NCBI RefSeq assembly: GCF_000002075.1
Contig: NW_004797353.1
Span: forward strand, 760,353-824,352
Source of the DNA: Aplysia californica
Lineage: Eukaryota > Mollusca > Gastropoda > Aplysiida > Aplysiidae
DNA length: 64,000 nucleotides
Direction of reading: 5' to 3'
The notes below the pieces were generated by a model. It made no database searches. It saw nothing but the letters and a program-made list of their open reading frames with translations, and had not been told where the DNA came from. This document shows, one piece after another, positions 1 to 12,699 of this stretch. Position numbers and translations under genes: made by a program. The first letter of the stretch is position 1. Each line of letters starts with the position of its first letter.

Positions 1-269
1 CCCGACCAAACCGCCGGAATCGAATAGAATCAAACCATTCCTGCCAATGAGCATCGCGTAATTACAAGATAGCGGTATTTACAGTGTGCTTTGGGTTATA
101 AAACATTTACAGCCATATTGACGGGTCCACTGCTTTGTCGAAAAGACCGGTTATGCACGCGTTGATAAGATGTTAAAACTGGCCTGATGAAATATGATCC
201 TTGTTTTCAAGAGCTTAGACATTCCATCTAATACGTGATAGGCTCCCCAGTATTTTCGAGTGAGTGTGT

Positions 270-277
270 GGTGAGTA

Positions 278-318
<41 letters not shown>
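270..318. repeat. (GT)n microsatellite
   Basis: GT run; nothing else recognised in 1-420. Confidence 0.9.
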
Positions 319-322
<4 letters not shown>

Positions 323-420
323 GTGTGTGTGTGTTTCGCTAAATGAGTTTCGTATTATAGCTTTCTCTCAGTCCCCTCCTCTCCAACAATTTTTAAAGAA
401 AAAGGCAAGAATATAATTTG

Positions 421-830
421 TGTGACGACGAGGTGGAATCAGGCGCTCGTCAATCATTTTTTTTTCTTTTTCTTTTTTTAAAAATATGCATCGATCTTGA
501 ATACAAGTCCGGATAGCTGCTATTGAAGGAGACAGGGTTATCTTGTGTTAGAGGAAAATTTAGCGAATGAAAGACCTCAAAATCTTATTTACTTCCAAAG
601 CTTGAGTATCCTTGGAAACTGCATGTATAGTTTGCAGTTTTTATAGCTTTGATTAACGTTTTTTTTTTAATTAAATAAAATCCACACAGGAGTGTATTTT
701 CAAAGAGACGTAAAAGGTGTTGAGCCGAAAACGAAAAATTCTTTAGATCTTGCCGAACAGGGGTGAAAAAATGTCGGTTTCTTCGATTGTATTCTTTTGA
801 CGAGCAGCTGATGTCACCACAGTGCCCCAC
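421..830 (+). mobile_element. MITE family 1, copy 1
   Basis: A non-autonomous DNA element with imperfect terminal inverted repeats of about 30 bp: left end GTGACGACGAGGTGGAATCA, right end TTTTGACGAGCAGCTGATG then TCACCAC. Copies 2 and 3 are at 6640 and 55808. Shared internal blocks include GAGTATCCTTGGAAACTGC and CTTGCCGAACAGG. The superfamily is unknown and no target duplication is clear. Confidence 0.65.
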
Positions 831-1827
831 ATATGAATGTATGATAATGGATTGGAGTCCAAACAGATTGGTATGATAAATTTTGCACAGGGCAATTTTA
901 ATTTTAGTTGCGCTATAGTTACTGTCTCCGGGCAACTTATTTTATACACCGCACGCACAGAGCTAAGCAACTGTCAGGCAACAGCAGGCAATCATCATTA
1001 CTGACTTCCTCATTAATTTTTGAATTTTTGACGCCATGGACTTCCATGACTCAGTTGTCTGTGCTTTTGTGATTGCACTAAGAAAAAAGAAAAGGAAAAG
1101 GCGGTTTTGGGTTCTTTCTTTGACCAGTCAGAGGTTTAAAAAAAAAAAACAATTTGTCAAACTGCATTAAAATTTGAAAGCATGCCCTCCAACGTTTTTT
1201 AAAACTATTATCGTATGAGTTCGGACGGTTTAAATTAAATTAACGTCTCGTGGGGCCCTTAATTACGTATCGAAACACCAACTGGAGGAGCACCATTTCA
1301 GCAGAGGAAGTAACACTGGTTTTTTAATCTAAATAGGATCGCTGTCCATTTTCTTTTCTTGAGGAAGAGAAACAATGTAATGCGTGTACCTCTGTGTAAA
1401 GTCTCTTGTGCTGATTGAAAAAAATTGGGGAGTGGCGGGCCTTGTCGAGTCCGGAGACTGTTTGGTTGCCTGTGTGCGATGTGTGCCAGTTTGGTATGTA
1501 ACTCTGGCGATTTGAGCAGCAGTTGCGTTGCCGGAAAGTTGTGACAAAACACAAACTTTTCAGTCTTCAAAAATCTGAGTTGCCTGTGGGCGCGGTGCTT
1601 ATCTATTTCATTGTTAACATTTGGGCGAGAAAACTGCTGCGCAACTAAAGTTGCCCTGTGCGTGCCCAGCCTAAGCTGATACTGTGCCAGCGTTGAAAGA
1701 AACTCCATAAACCATTCATTAAACGAAACTCGAAGCTCTTTCGCATTAGCTATTTCAGCCGGTGCTTTTTATATTCCTTTTGTTATCGTTATTATCATTT
1801 CTATCATTAGCTTCTCAAATAAAAGTC
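831..1827. other. No gene seen
   Basis: A minus-strand frame at 1298-1708 is open for 136 codons. Its sequence (GGCAACTTTAGTTGCGCAGC) looks like the end of a Harbinger-type DNA element rather than a gene. No target duplication was found. Confidence 0.3.
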
Positions 1828-4422
1828 ATGGTGGAGGTGTGTGTGCGTACATTAACGATCGATGGTGCCACCCCAATAACATACAGGTAGTACACCAGTC
1901 CTGTTCTCCCCATGTGGAAGTTCTCACTTTACATCTACGTCCGTTCTATCTGCCCCGTGAGTTCCCAAGTATATTTATGAATGTTGTGTATATTCCTCCA
2001 CACGCCAGCGTCCCAATTGCCACCGATATTCTATCCGACCTCATTCACAACCAAACTACAAAATCTCCTGACGCGGCTATTTTTACTACCGGTGACTTCA
2101 ACAGCTGTACTCTCAACGCCGCCCTACCCAACTTGACCCAGTACGTCGACATTCCAACGAGACGCCAAAGAACATTAGATCTGTGTTACGGCAATGTGAC
2201 CCAAGCCTACAAGTGTGTTGCCCTCCCACCCATCGGTAACTCAGACCACAACATGTCTTTATTACTTCCTCTGTACCGCCCAGTATTGAGACGAACAAAG
2301 CCGGAAGTTCGAACTGTCACCACCTGGACTGAAAAAAGTGAAGATCAACTTAGAGGATGTTTTGACTCTACCGACTGGAATGTTTTTATAAATGCATGTT
2401 GTGATATCAATGATTTATGTACAACAGTCACAGAGTATGTTAAATTTTGTGTAGATATAGTGGCCCTTAAAAAACAAGTTACCATCTTCCCTAATTCTAA
2501 ACCGTGGGTAAATTCTGGAGTCAAAGAACTAATCCATAAAAAGAAAAAGGCTTTTAAAAACCATAACAAAACAGAACTTAAAGTCATAGACAAAGCTATT
2601 AAGAAAGTAATCTGGGTTGAAAAACAAAAATATAAAAAGAAACTGGAAGATCTGTTTCGTTCAAATAACTCTCGAGAGACATGGACTGGGCTTAAGACCA
2701 TAGTGGGCTATAAAAATAAACCAACAAACATATGTGTTGACAACGAAGAGTATGCAAATAAACTAAATGCCTTTTTCTCCCGTTTTGACAAAGGCAGTCC
2801 GTGTGACTTGCCATGTGTGAACACCGACACAAAAGAAAATAATCCTGTTGTTGTTGAAGAACGTGAGGTTAGATGTGTGTTTGGACGTGTGAATGCGAGA
2901 AAGGTGTGGTCCAGACGGTGTGCAACCCAAAATTCTGAAAATGTGTTCAGCACAACTTAGTTTTATTTACACCTATATTATCAACCAGTCGTTGTTGACA
3001 CATGCTATTCCCACTATTTGGAAATGTTCTGAAATCGTCCCCCTTCCAAAGAAAGAAAAAATTACTGAAATGAATGACCTGAGGCCAATAGCCTTAACAT
3101 CGGTAGTTATAAAATGTCTAGAAAAAAGTGTGCTAAAAAGACTACGAACGTACATAGAACCCACCCAGGACCCTCTACAATTTGCATATCGTCACGGGAG
3201 AAGTGTGGAAGACGTCATTTTACTATTTCTTGACAACATATATAGACACTTAGACAAGCCTAAAACATACTGTAGGATCCTGTTTGTTGATTTTTCGTCA
3301 GCATTTAATACTATCCAGCCAGCTATCATTTTAAAGAAATTAGAAAACATAGGTGTTAACGTCAATTTAATATCATGGATAGGCAATTTTCTTACCAACC
3401 GAACCCAGTATGTAAAATTAAAACATTCTTCATCGACTTACATCACAACAAATACAGGGGCCCCTCAAGGATGTGTTTTGTCACCAGTTTTATTCACACT
3501 ATACACGAACGATTGCCAAATAAACAACAGTAACATCAAGTTGATAAAATTTGCAGATGATTCAACTATAATTGGGCTAATTCAGGCTGACCATAACGAA
3601 ACCGCTTACCGGAATTTTGTACTTAATTTCTCTGAATGGTGTGAAAATCATAAGCTGCTTTTAAATGTGAAAAAAACAAAAGAACTTGTCGTTGATTTTA
3701 GAATAAAGAAACTGCCCCTGCAGCCACTCAAAATGAAATGTGAATACATCGAGCAAGTGTCAGACTATAAGTATTTGGGTGTTACAATAGACAACAAACT
3801 CAACTGGCGTGTCCACACTTCTCTCCTGCATAAAAAAGTGAACAAAAGACTATTTTTTCTTAGAAAGCTAAAGTATTTTAAAGTTGATAAAACATTGATG
3901 TCCATGTTCTACCATTCAACCATAGAAAGTATTATCAATTTTTGTATAACAGCATGGGCCGGGAACACAAGACAACAAGATAAAGAAAAATTAAATCGAC
4001 TAATACGGAAAGCATGTAAAATTTCAACATCTTCATTTCCCTACTTGGATGAATTGTACATAACAGCTTGCACTAAGAAAATTAATTCCATCTTTTTAGA
4101 CAACAAACATCTCTTGTTCCCTCAAATAAAAACATCAGTCAGAAGTAAAAGACCCATGCTTCTGATCTGTAACAAAGAAAGATACAGAAGGTCATTTTTA
4201 CCATCATCTATCAAAATGCTTCCATCTTAACCATCTATCTTGTTTAGTGTACTTACGACCTTAGAGCATGCATCAAAATAACATTGAGTGTGTATCTAGC
4301 TTACGATTATTATTGTTTATATTGCTGCTCATTTATATTATGTATGTGATTGTAAGCCTACTTGTGTGTGCATGTGCGTGCACGTGTGTACGTGTGTGTG
4401 TGTGTGTCTGTGTGTGTGTGTG

Positions 4423-4476
<54 letters not shown>

Positions 4477-4568
4477 GTGTGTGTGTGTACTCGTGGTGGA
4501 ACACCAAACCAATGTGCCAGGATCTGGACAATAAAGATGTATCTTATCTTATCTTATCTTATCTTATT
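1828..4568 (+). mobile_element. LINE, CR1/L2/Rex1-type, 5'-truncated
   Basis: A non-LTR retrotransposon copy. It begins inside the endonuclease (GGGVCAYIN), with FTTGDFN (about 2080-2100) and the terminal GNSDHNMSLL motif near 2235-2260. A linker with KPWVNSGVKELIHKKKKAF follows, then reverse transcriptase from 2910: LRPIALTSV, FVDFSSAFNT, GAPQGCVLSPVLF, KFADDS and YLGVTID, ending RRSFLPSSIKMLPS at 4230. The coding part is broken once, by a frameshift between 2880 and 2925, where the endonuclease/linker frame gives way to the GPDGVQPKIL frame. The 3' UTR has a GT run, an AATAAA-like signal near 4532, and a tail of TATCT repeats (4538-4568). The copy is fairly young but dead. Clade placement is from motif recall. 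Confidence 0.85.
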
Positions 4569-4679
4569 ATGGCAGCCACTACTCTTGCTACTATTGCTAC
4601 TGCTACTGTTGCTGTTGCTGCTGCTGCTACTGCTGCTACTGCTACTGCTACTGCTACTGCTACTGCTGCCTGCTGCTGT

Positions 4680-4732
<53 letters not shown>

Positions 4733-4740
4733 AGAATCCT
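4390..4740. repeat. Compound microsatellite (GT)n, (TATCT)n, (CTG/CTA)n, (TAG)n
   Basis: GT runs lie at 4397-4486 within the LINE 3' UTR, the LINE tail repeats at 4538-4568, then CTG/CTA triplets to about 4680 and TAG triplets at 4680-4730. The triplet part probably grew from the LINE tail. Confidence 0.9.
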
Positions 4741-5570
4741 AACCGACGTTGATAATAAATAACACTTCGATACCGAAGACGAGGCATCTGCATAACATTA
4801 TCGCTCAACATTTAGGCTATTGTTCAGTGGCATAACAGCCCTTGTTTATTGCCCCACTGCTCACTTACAATCTTCCATTCTCTTTATTCCTTTCTCTCTT
4901 CTTTTCTTTCACGACAAAAAAATGTTCTTCTCCCTTTTCCTAGTGCGTACTAACAATCTTCGAACATCTTTATTCCTTTCTCTCCACTTTTCTTCTATGT
5001 TTAAAAGAATATATTATTCTCCCTCCTCTTCATTTCTTTAGCGCTGGTAGCTGGATCTATATTCTCTCTCCTTTTCAAGTTGTTTTTGTTGTCCCAAAAC
5101 CACATGGTCAAAGCAATAATATCGTTTTTATGTCTAGCAGTGAGAGGTCGATTGGTGGGAACAATCCACTGAGGTCTGTCTGCCTCTTCTGTTTCGTCTT
5201 GCATCTACTATATCACGTATCCTCATCTTTAACAAGCGAAATGTGGCCGCTATCCTGTTGAATTATTGGGGCAAAACCGGTCTTTAGTTTTAACGATATA
5301 CTCCTTTATCAATGTAGGCTCCAGGTGGTTTTAGGCCCCCCCCCCCCCCCCCCCCCCCAGAAAATTAAAAGGTTTGTTACAAGGCGGGCTTCGGCCCTGC
5401 CTGATAGGAGGGATTCATAAACGGCTCTGCGAAAACGCAGTTTTTTTTGTCGTTGTTGTTGTTGTTATTGTTGTCGTTATGTGTTGTTATTGTTGTCGTT
5501 TTGGCGGTTATCGCTATTTTCATAGCTGTTTTCATTTTTATTAATTTGCGTTTTCTTTGTTGAATTGGCA

Positions 5571-5745
5571 TCTTTGGTGTAGCGGTTACGCGCTTTACTG
5601 TCGCACGCAGGAGATCCGAGTTCGATTCTCGAGTGGGGATGTTGGGATGGATCCATTTCAGCGCGGGTTGGTCCTGACAGGCAGCCCTCCTCCTTAATCA
5701 TTTAAACTGTGTCGATGGGGGCGTAAAAAAACCACCTTCATTTTT
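5571..5745 (+). mobile_element. tRNA-derived SINE, family C
   Basis: The head has an A-box-like TTGGTGTAGCGGTTACGCG and a B-box-like GAGTTCGATTCTC with tRNA spacing. The body contains CAGCCCTCCTCCTTAATCA and the 3' end GTGTCGATGGGGGCGTAAAA. A related full copy is at 51566. Confidence 0.6.
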
Positions 5746-5849
5746 AAAAAAAAATCTTTATTGATTTATTTTTGTTATCGTTTCTATTACCATCGATATT
5801 ACAATACTTTTTCCCCTCCCACTCTCGATTCTGCAGTGAGGAGAATATT

Positions 5850-5955
5850 AATTAATCGAGTGTCTCGGTCTTTCTGCTGGGATGTATCCCTCTCAGCCCT
5901 AGTTGACCCTGAGGTCGGAAACCCGCCTCCTAATTGATCGTAAAAACGCCTAGCC
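5850..5955 (+). mobile_element. SINE family C, body fragment
   Basis: Matches the body of the 51566 copy (TCGGTCTTTCTGCTGGGATG, then GACCCTGAGGTCGGAAACCC) without the tRNA-like head. Confidence 0.45.
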
Positions 5956-6361
5956 TATATTTTTTGTAAATGTATTGAAGACACTCTCAGGCACATATCG
6001 AAAATACTCTTCTCGCAATGTCCCAGTGTCATCTTGCTCTCGAAACAGACCTTGTTTTTGTGTTTTGTTTTCCATTCAGAAAAAGCCAACCAGCCATAGA
6101 AGCAAAAATGGCTAGCGGAAACCAGCCCTCAAGCTCGATCGTTACTGTGCAAATGCGCTAATGTAATTAAATCACACTCAGTTACCCATACTCGAGTCAA
6201 CGATAGCAGGGAGTCTGATATTGAGTTACTGGACATTGAACTCGCTCTCGGTTTTAAGTCGTATTCTGCAATGGGTGTGTTTATAGCTTACAGCGGAGTT
6301 AAAACGGGTACACTTACGTGCTGCAACCAGATGATGTCAAAAGAAGGTAAAAAAAAATACA

Positions 6362-6374
6362 CCACACACACACA

Positions 6375-6450
<76 letters not shown>
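6362..6450. repeat. (CA)n microsatellite
   Basis: About 44 CA units. Confidence 0.95.
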
Positions 6451-6453
<3 letters not shown>

Positions 6454-6639
6454 TCAGCCATTCTTGCTTTTCCCTGGAGAAACATTGTGCATATCCATTT
6501 CCCATATAGTTCAATTAGAAGCCCATGATTCAATTAACCTCCACCAGAAAGGTGTATGCTATGTTCGCCCTTTGCTTAATAAAAGAAAGTAAATACAAAG
6601 TCTACAACCTCGCAAAAAATTGAGTAACGGGGGTGGGGT

Positions 6640-7193
6640 GTGACGACGTGGTGGATTCGGGCTCTTGTCAGTTGGGTTGTAGGGTTTTTTTGTGTTTTAT
6701 TGTTGTTGTTGTTGTTGTTGTTTTTTAAGGTGGGTTTTTTTTTTACTCTACAGATTTATTTGTATCATCTTAAAGCGTGTTTGTTTAACTTTGCTTTTGA
6801 TTGTTTTATAAACAAAAAAACTCACCGATCTAGATCTATATATGGAATACAAGTCGAGATATGTCCCATTGAAGCATGTTTTTTTTCTGGGTTTTTTTTT
6901 TTTGGGGGGGGGGGGGAGTCAGCTGGAGTCAGAGGAAAAATTAGCGAAACAATGAACTCCAAAACTTATTCCCTTCAAAAGCTTGAGTATCCTTGGAAAC
7001 TGCTGAAGTGCCTTTAATTAGCTTTTTAAAGTAAATCCACTCAGGAATGTGTTTTCAAATGATCGTGGACCAAAAAGGTGTTGAACCAAAAACGAGCAAT
7101 TCTATAAAACTTGCCGAACAGGTGAACAAAATTAATGTCAGTTTCTTCGATTTCATTATTTTGACCAGCGCCTGATTTCACCACGATGACCCT
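6640..7193 (+). mobile_element. MITE family 1, copy 2
   Basis: Same ends as copy 1 (GTGACGACGTGGTGGATTC on the left; GACCAGCGCCTGATTTCACC on the right) and the same internal blocks. It is longer because of poly-T and poly-G growth near 6720 and 6900. Confidence 0.65.
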
Positions 7194-7226
7194 CTTATTT
7201 CCTTCTATTTGGGTCTAGCTTATACG

Positions 7227-7436
7227 GGGTGCCCATTGGGAGATCGGGTCAGGTCGGGTTGCTAGCCAGATTGAGGGCGCAAAGCGGCTATTCTGGCACA
7301 ACCGATCGCGCTTGACTCGTCGCCTCAAAAACAAACGGGTTTGTTTTCAGGCGACGAGTCCGACGATCGACCCGACCCGACCCGACCTGACCCGACCTGA
7401 CCCGACCCGACCCGATCCCATCCCCAATTGGCACCC
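7227..7436. mobile_element. Foldback element with (CCCGA)n ends
   Basis: The left end GGTGCCCATTGGGAGATCGG mirrors the right end (reverse complement GGTGCCAATTGGGGATGGGA). The ends carry GGGTC/GACCC pentamer repeats. The centre (7314-7360) is a near-perfect hairpin with 22-23-bp arms around GACTCGTCGCCT. A half-copy of the end lies at 18375-18420. Confidence 0.5.
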
Positions 7437-7838
7437 GGTATTAGAACTGCATCACAAAGAAAGTTCTAGTATAAAGTATAATTTTTTTTTTAATCACTTT
7501 GCTTTGTAAATCGTTTTAGCAAAGTACAACATCGTTGCCCTGGCTCGCATCTAGGCTATATACAGGGTGGTCCAAAAAACTTTTACAACTTGTTTTGTAA
7601 ATATCTTCCTCCATACTGAAGTTTTGGTCAGCGAAAAAAAAAGCTGACCAAGATGGCCCAAAACAGACAGAGCTGGAGATCCTTTGTTACTGCCCTAAAC
7701 GCCAGATGGCGTAATAGGTAGTAAGTAAGTAAGTATACTGAAGTTTTGCATTTCAGATTTGAGCATAATGTTTGGAAGCCAAAAGGAATTAGTCTGATAT
7801 GTATTTTAGATAAGTCCATTGAATGGTTTTGCTCTATT

Positions 7839-8140
7839 GGATATTATACTAGCTGGGCCCCCTTTCGATGAAAGGAATTGTCGGTGCATTAACGTCAGCC
7901 TAAAGTCATTGGCTTATGATATTTACATTCTACCACTTGGCCACAGAGGCACAATCAGTAGAAGGACCCTCGGCAACATCTTGGAGAGAGCAACGGAGCA
8001 TCAATGGACATGTCCGGAGTGCAGGGATGTTGCTTCCTGAAACAAGAACATTCTACCAGAATTGGGCAAATCTTGAGAGATGCAAAAATTAGAAAGTTTA
8101 GATCTATACTCTCAAAACAGTGCGCACGGTTAGTGAACGG
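7839..8140 (+). repeat. Dispersed repeat D, copy 1, with a 112-bp insertion
   Basis: Shares CCCCCTTTCGATGAAAGGAA and CAAATCTTGAGAGATGCAAA blocks with 29667-29945. Relative to that copy it holds an extra 112 bp (7936-8047) flanked by the direct repeat ACATTCTACCA (7925-7935, 8048-8058), so the extra part is an insertion with an 11-bp target duplication. Confidence 0.6.
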
Positions 8141-8366
8141 AAACCTCCTCTTTTTCTAAAATTGCAGAGACAGAAGCGTCGGCCAACAAAAACGATCGGC
8201 AAAATAAAGAAATTTAGTTTTTAGCAGCAAAACTGTCTCGAAACTGAAAAAAACGAAGGGCGTCATGTTCTGGAAAATATTTTAAAGAATCTTTAGGCGA
8301 AAACCGCATGTCGATCGATGCAGCCATTAAAAAGCCTTTTGAATAGCAAAATTAGGCCACCACAAA

Positions 8367-8419
<53 letters not shown>
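8367..8419. repeat. (TAG)n microsatellite
   Basis: About 17 units of TAG. Confidence 0.95.
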
Positions 8420-9275
8420 TGAAGTACGGCTGTGGTCAGACTAGTCGCCTATCAGCCGTTCGTTGCCTTCATTTAGGCACTTCAGTGAAATTTTCAAACT
8501 TCTCCGAGGGCACTAAAATTTGGATTATTGAAAAGAGCCTGGCTTTTTGTTTCCAGAGCTTTTTAAATTTTGTGCTATCTTTGTTAGTTTAGAAGCAGCG
8601 GCCGTTTTTGTGAATCAATTTTCGCCCTGATTTGGACAAATTTTTGCACTGCATTTTGTGCCACCAAAACTCGAAATTTTGCTTCACAACGTCATAAAAT
8701 CCTTAATAATAGTTGAATCATGACCAATGAGGTATCATTTTGTTTGCTGTTTTATGTAGAATAAAAATAAAAGTCTAGTACATTAAGAGTAAAATTCTAT
8801 TTACCGTTTAATTACGTCACAATCGTGACGTCGGGAGTCCAATGCCTATTATATATCCCCAATACAAAAAGAAACGGGCACACTTTCCATAATAAAGGTC
8901 CGATTTTCAAAAGAAAAACATCACTCATATTGTTTTAAAGAGTTCTTTAACTTTCTATTTAGGAAAAATGATTAAAATTGAAAGCAGTTTCAATCTTACA
9001 CGCATAACTCAAGCAGGAGGTTGGCGGGTGCTCTGGGGTGTAGTTTGTTCCTTTTTTCCCTATTAACAATCAACCGTCCTTATCTCTCCTCGTTCTTTTC
9101 TGTGTATGTTACTCTCTTGTAACACCTCAAATCTTCGGGGCTTATAGGACCTATTTGTGTTGCAAGTGCCGTTAAACACAAGTATAACATAGACTTGTAG
9201 AATATGAAAAAAATTCAACGAGTATGGTATAAAGCGGGAAATCACCATAGAATATGATAATTACTGAGGGTCATC

Positions 9276-12178
9276 AAATACAGATATGTATATATACCCT
9301 GCAATGACTCATATCCCGAAGAACAGCAACAACGGTTCTCTGATCAACTGAGTGACCTTTTAAACAACGTGGATGATAAAGATAATGTGACAATCATGGG
9401 GGACTTAAACGGCAGAAAGGGAACAAGGAAGACGACGTGGGAGAGATACATGAGGCCACACAGTGACAGGGAAACAGATCAAAACAGCAATGGAGAAGTG
9501 CTATTACAGTTGTGTGCAGAACATGGGCTCCACATATCAAATACCTTCTTCCAATACAAAAGGAGTCAAGTTAAAACTTGGTACAAATGGAATGATCTAA
9601 AGATAGCATCACAAATTGATTTTATCCTAGCCAAAAGATCGAAACTGAGAAAAATCAGAGACTCAAGAGTGATTCCCATCTACATCACAGACACTGACCA
9701 CAGACCAGTCATCATGACTATTGGCACACCAAACAGGAAAAGGCCAGAAGCAAAGAAACGACGAGAAGTCGTAAATCTCAGAAATATAAGGGACAATAAC
9801 AAGGATAAGATACATGAACGTTTGAAAGATGTATTTCACAAATTTCCCCCAAAATTGGGAGACATTGTAGAGGATTGGAGCCACTTCAAAGCATGTGTGT
9901 ACAGAGCATTAAAAGAAGAGTACGGCACCAGGAAAGGAAAACAAGAGGGCAGAAAAAGAAAACAACTAAATGGTGGAATGACCAAGTGAAGGAAGCCGTC
10001 CAACTGAAGAAAAAGGCATTCAAAAAGTGGTAGAAATCAAAGACAGAGGAAGATTACATCCTATACAGAAAGGACCGCCGCTATACATCAAGGGTAGTAA
10101 AAGAAGCTAAGAACAGATCCTGGTCAGTATATGGAGAACAGCTGGTAACAAAATGTAAAGAAAACCCTTGAGAGTTTTACTAGAGAGTTTAAAAAGCATG
10201 AGGATGCGGGAAGAACCATTCAACCCAACTGAAATCGTCAATGATGAGCACGGAAAACCTATTTTCAGAAAGCCAAAGATTAAGGAAAGATAGAAACGCT
10301 ATTTCCAGGAAATGCTGAATCCTACTGCAGAAACAACAGCAAACAGCTTCTCACCTAAAGAAACCACTCCAGAACCATCACTACTGCTGAGTGAAACCCA
10401 GCATGCTATAAAAAATAGCCACACAAACAAAGCGATAGGCGTTGAAAACATCACAGCAGAAGAGATCATACTATGCGCCATATCGGAGAACTCTGGCTAT
10501 GGAGGATATTTAACCTGGCTTGGGTGACAAAAACAACACAGAGCCTACAGAGGAATATCCCTTCTCAGCCGTGTGGATATAACGTTTGCCAAGATACTGG
10601 AAATGAGAATAAGAACAATTGTAGAGACTCAACTCAATGAATCCCAGTTTGGCTTCAGAAAAGGCAGGGGCTGTACTGACGGTGTTTTGCATTAGAACAG
10701 TTGTGTGAGACTGCCATTGGACATGACAAGACCTCAATATCGTCTTCGTGGACCAAGAAAAGGCGTTCGACAGGGTAAATAGATCTCAACTTTGGGAAGT
10801 TTTAGAGGTTTTAGTAGAGGTTTTACTGCACTCGCAACTGCATATGGTCATATGAGCGCCAAGGGGTGGATGTCAACAGAGAAGTCCTTACACGGAATCA
10901 AGCCTACTCTGCTCACCTTTCTAGCTTCAACAGCACAAAGTCTGCTTCGACTATCAAGGCACCCCGAAAACAGCAGGTCACAAGAGTGTGACAAACATAC
11001 AAAAGAAGAAGAGGAAAATGACGATAGTAAGGATTAGGAAAGAAAAAGGCGCAGTTCCCTGTTGTAGTTCAGGCACAGTTATGAGTATGCCATTGTTCGA
11101 TCAGCCAATTTACATTTCTACTGTGCATTAGAACGTCCCCTCTTTGGGAAGGGATTAAAGACACTTCAGTCAGTTGCATCGCTCCGTGGGGTAGTCTTAG
11201 AGGAATATGGTATTAAAGGACTATTGCTCAAGAACATCATGGCACTTTATAAAAACAGCCTGTGTGCCGTAAGGTCAACAGAAGGACTAACGGACTATTT
11301 CCCCATCACGTCTGGAGTGAGACAAGGGTGTGTTCTCTCTCCGCTTCTCTTCATCACTTACATGGATAAGATCACGAAAGCAGCAAACGACAACATCAAT
11401 GAACTGAGCGAGCTTGTATTTGCTGATGACCAGAGTACATTAAATACAGATGAAGAGGAATCACAAAAAAACACACCACAGAATTAATTAATGAAGAATG
11501 TAAACACCGAAACATGAAAATCTCCTTTTCAAAAACAGAAGTTATAAAGGCAAGAAAAAACCCAAGGGAACCCAACATCCTTGTTGGCGGAACACAACTC
11601 CAACAAGTAGAGGGATTTAAATATTTGGGAAGCATCTTCACACTAGAAGGGCGTATGGACAAAGAAAAAGAAATGTGAAGGCAAATGCAGTGGCCTACCA
11701 GCTAGAAACCCTTCTCAGTCACAAGAACATCCCAACTGAAGTGACATCCCCAGCTCATCAATAGAATCTTCATACCAACATTAACATACCAGTGCCCAAC
11801 ATGGTCTCTAAACAAGGCATGAGAAAGGAAAATCAATGCATGTGAAATTAGATGTTTCTGCAAAACCACCAACGTCATCAGAGGAGACCGCATAAGGAAC
11901 GAGACCATACGTCTACCAGTAGTAAATTTATTAGAGCGTCAAAGAGTCAAATGGTTCAAACATCTAACCAGAATACCCCAGAAACAACTATCGGCTAGAG
12001 CTTACCACACCCGCGAATCCGGCTTTAAATCAAGAAGAAGACCAAGAAAGACCTGACTGGATGGGGTTAAAAAGGTCCTGGAACTATATGACTAATTAGC
12101 ATATCTATCACAGACGCCGAAACCTGCACCTCTCCTGGACATCCTAAGGATACCAGAGGAAGGAAAAAGTAAAGTAAA
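9276..12178 (+). mobile_element. LINE with endonuclease and RT, interrupted by a retroposon
   Basis: It begins inside the endonuclease (YVYIPCNDSYPEE) with VTIMGDLNG (9385-9415), QIDFILAK (about 9615) and TDTDHRPVI (about 9690). RT follows: ESQFGFRKGRGCTD (10635-10680), FVDQEKAFDRV (10745-10780), then after a nested insert at 10809-11193 GVRQGCVLSPLLF (11320-11350), LVFADDQ (11412) and GFKYLGSIF (11620). Stops and frameshifts are numerous. The 3' end is a TAAAG repeat near 12165-12178. Jockey/R1/RTE-like; I cannot fix the clade. Confidence 0.8.
10809..11193 (-). mobile_element. Retroposon family A, nested in LINE
   Basis: 385 bp inserted into the LINE RT domain, flanked by GTTTTAGAGG (10799-10808) and GTCTTAGAGG (11194-11203), a 10-bp target duplication with one mismatch. 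On the minus strand it ends in the tail CATATGCAGTTGCGAGTGCA, then AAAAC. Full-length siblings are at 33504 and 38156. Confidence 0.8.
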
Positions 12179-12339
12179 GTAAGAACTGAGGAGCAAAAGT
12201 GCTCACGTTGTTGCAACTGGCATCTTTCTTCAGGGTTGTTTCATCAGTGGAAAAGAGTAATAGGCTTACATAGCTAATACCGTGAGTCGTGGAAGGATGA
12301 CGACGGTGGCGATTATAAGACAAATAAGACAAAAAGGAT

Positions 12340-12695
<356 letters not shown>

Positions 12696-12699
12696 GGGG

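Noticed and set aside
1298-1708. 136-codon minus-strand frame as a gene
   Set aside because: Composition and GGCAACT-type repeats point to the end of a DNA transposon.
4268-4811. Cys/Val-, Leu- and Ser-rich frames
   Set aside because: Translations of GT, CTG and TAG microsatellites.
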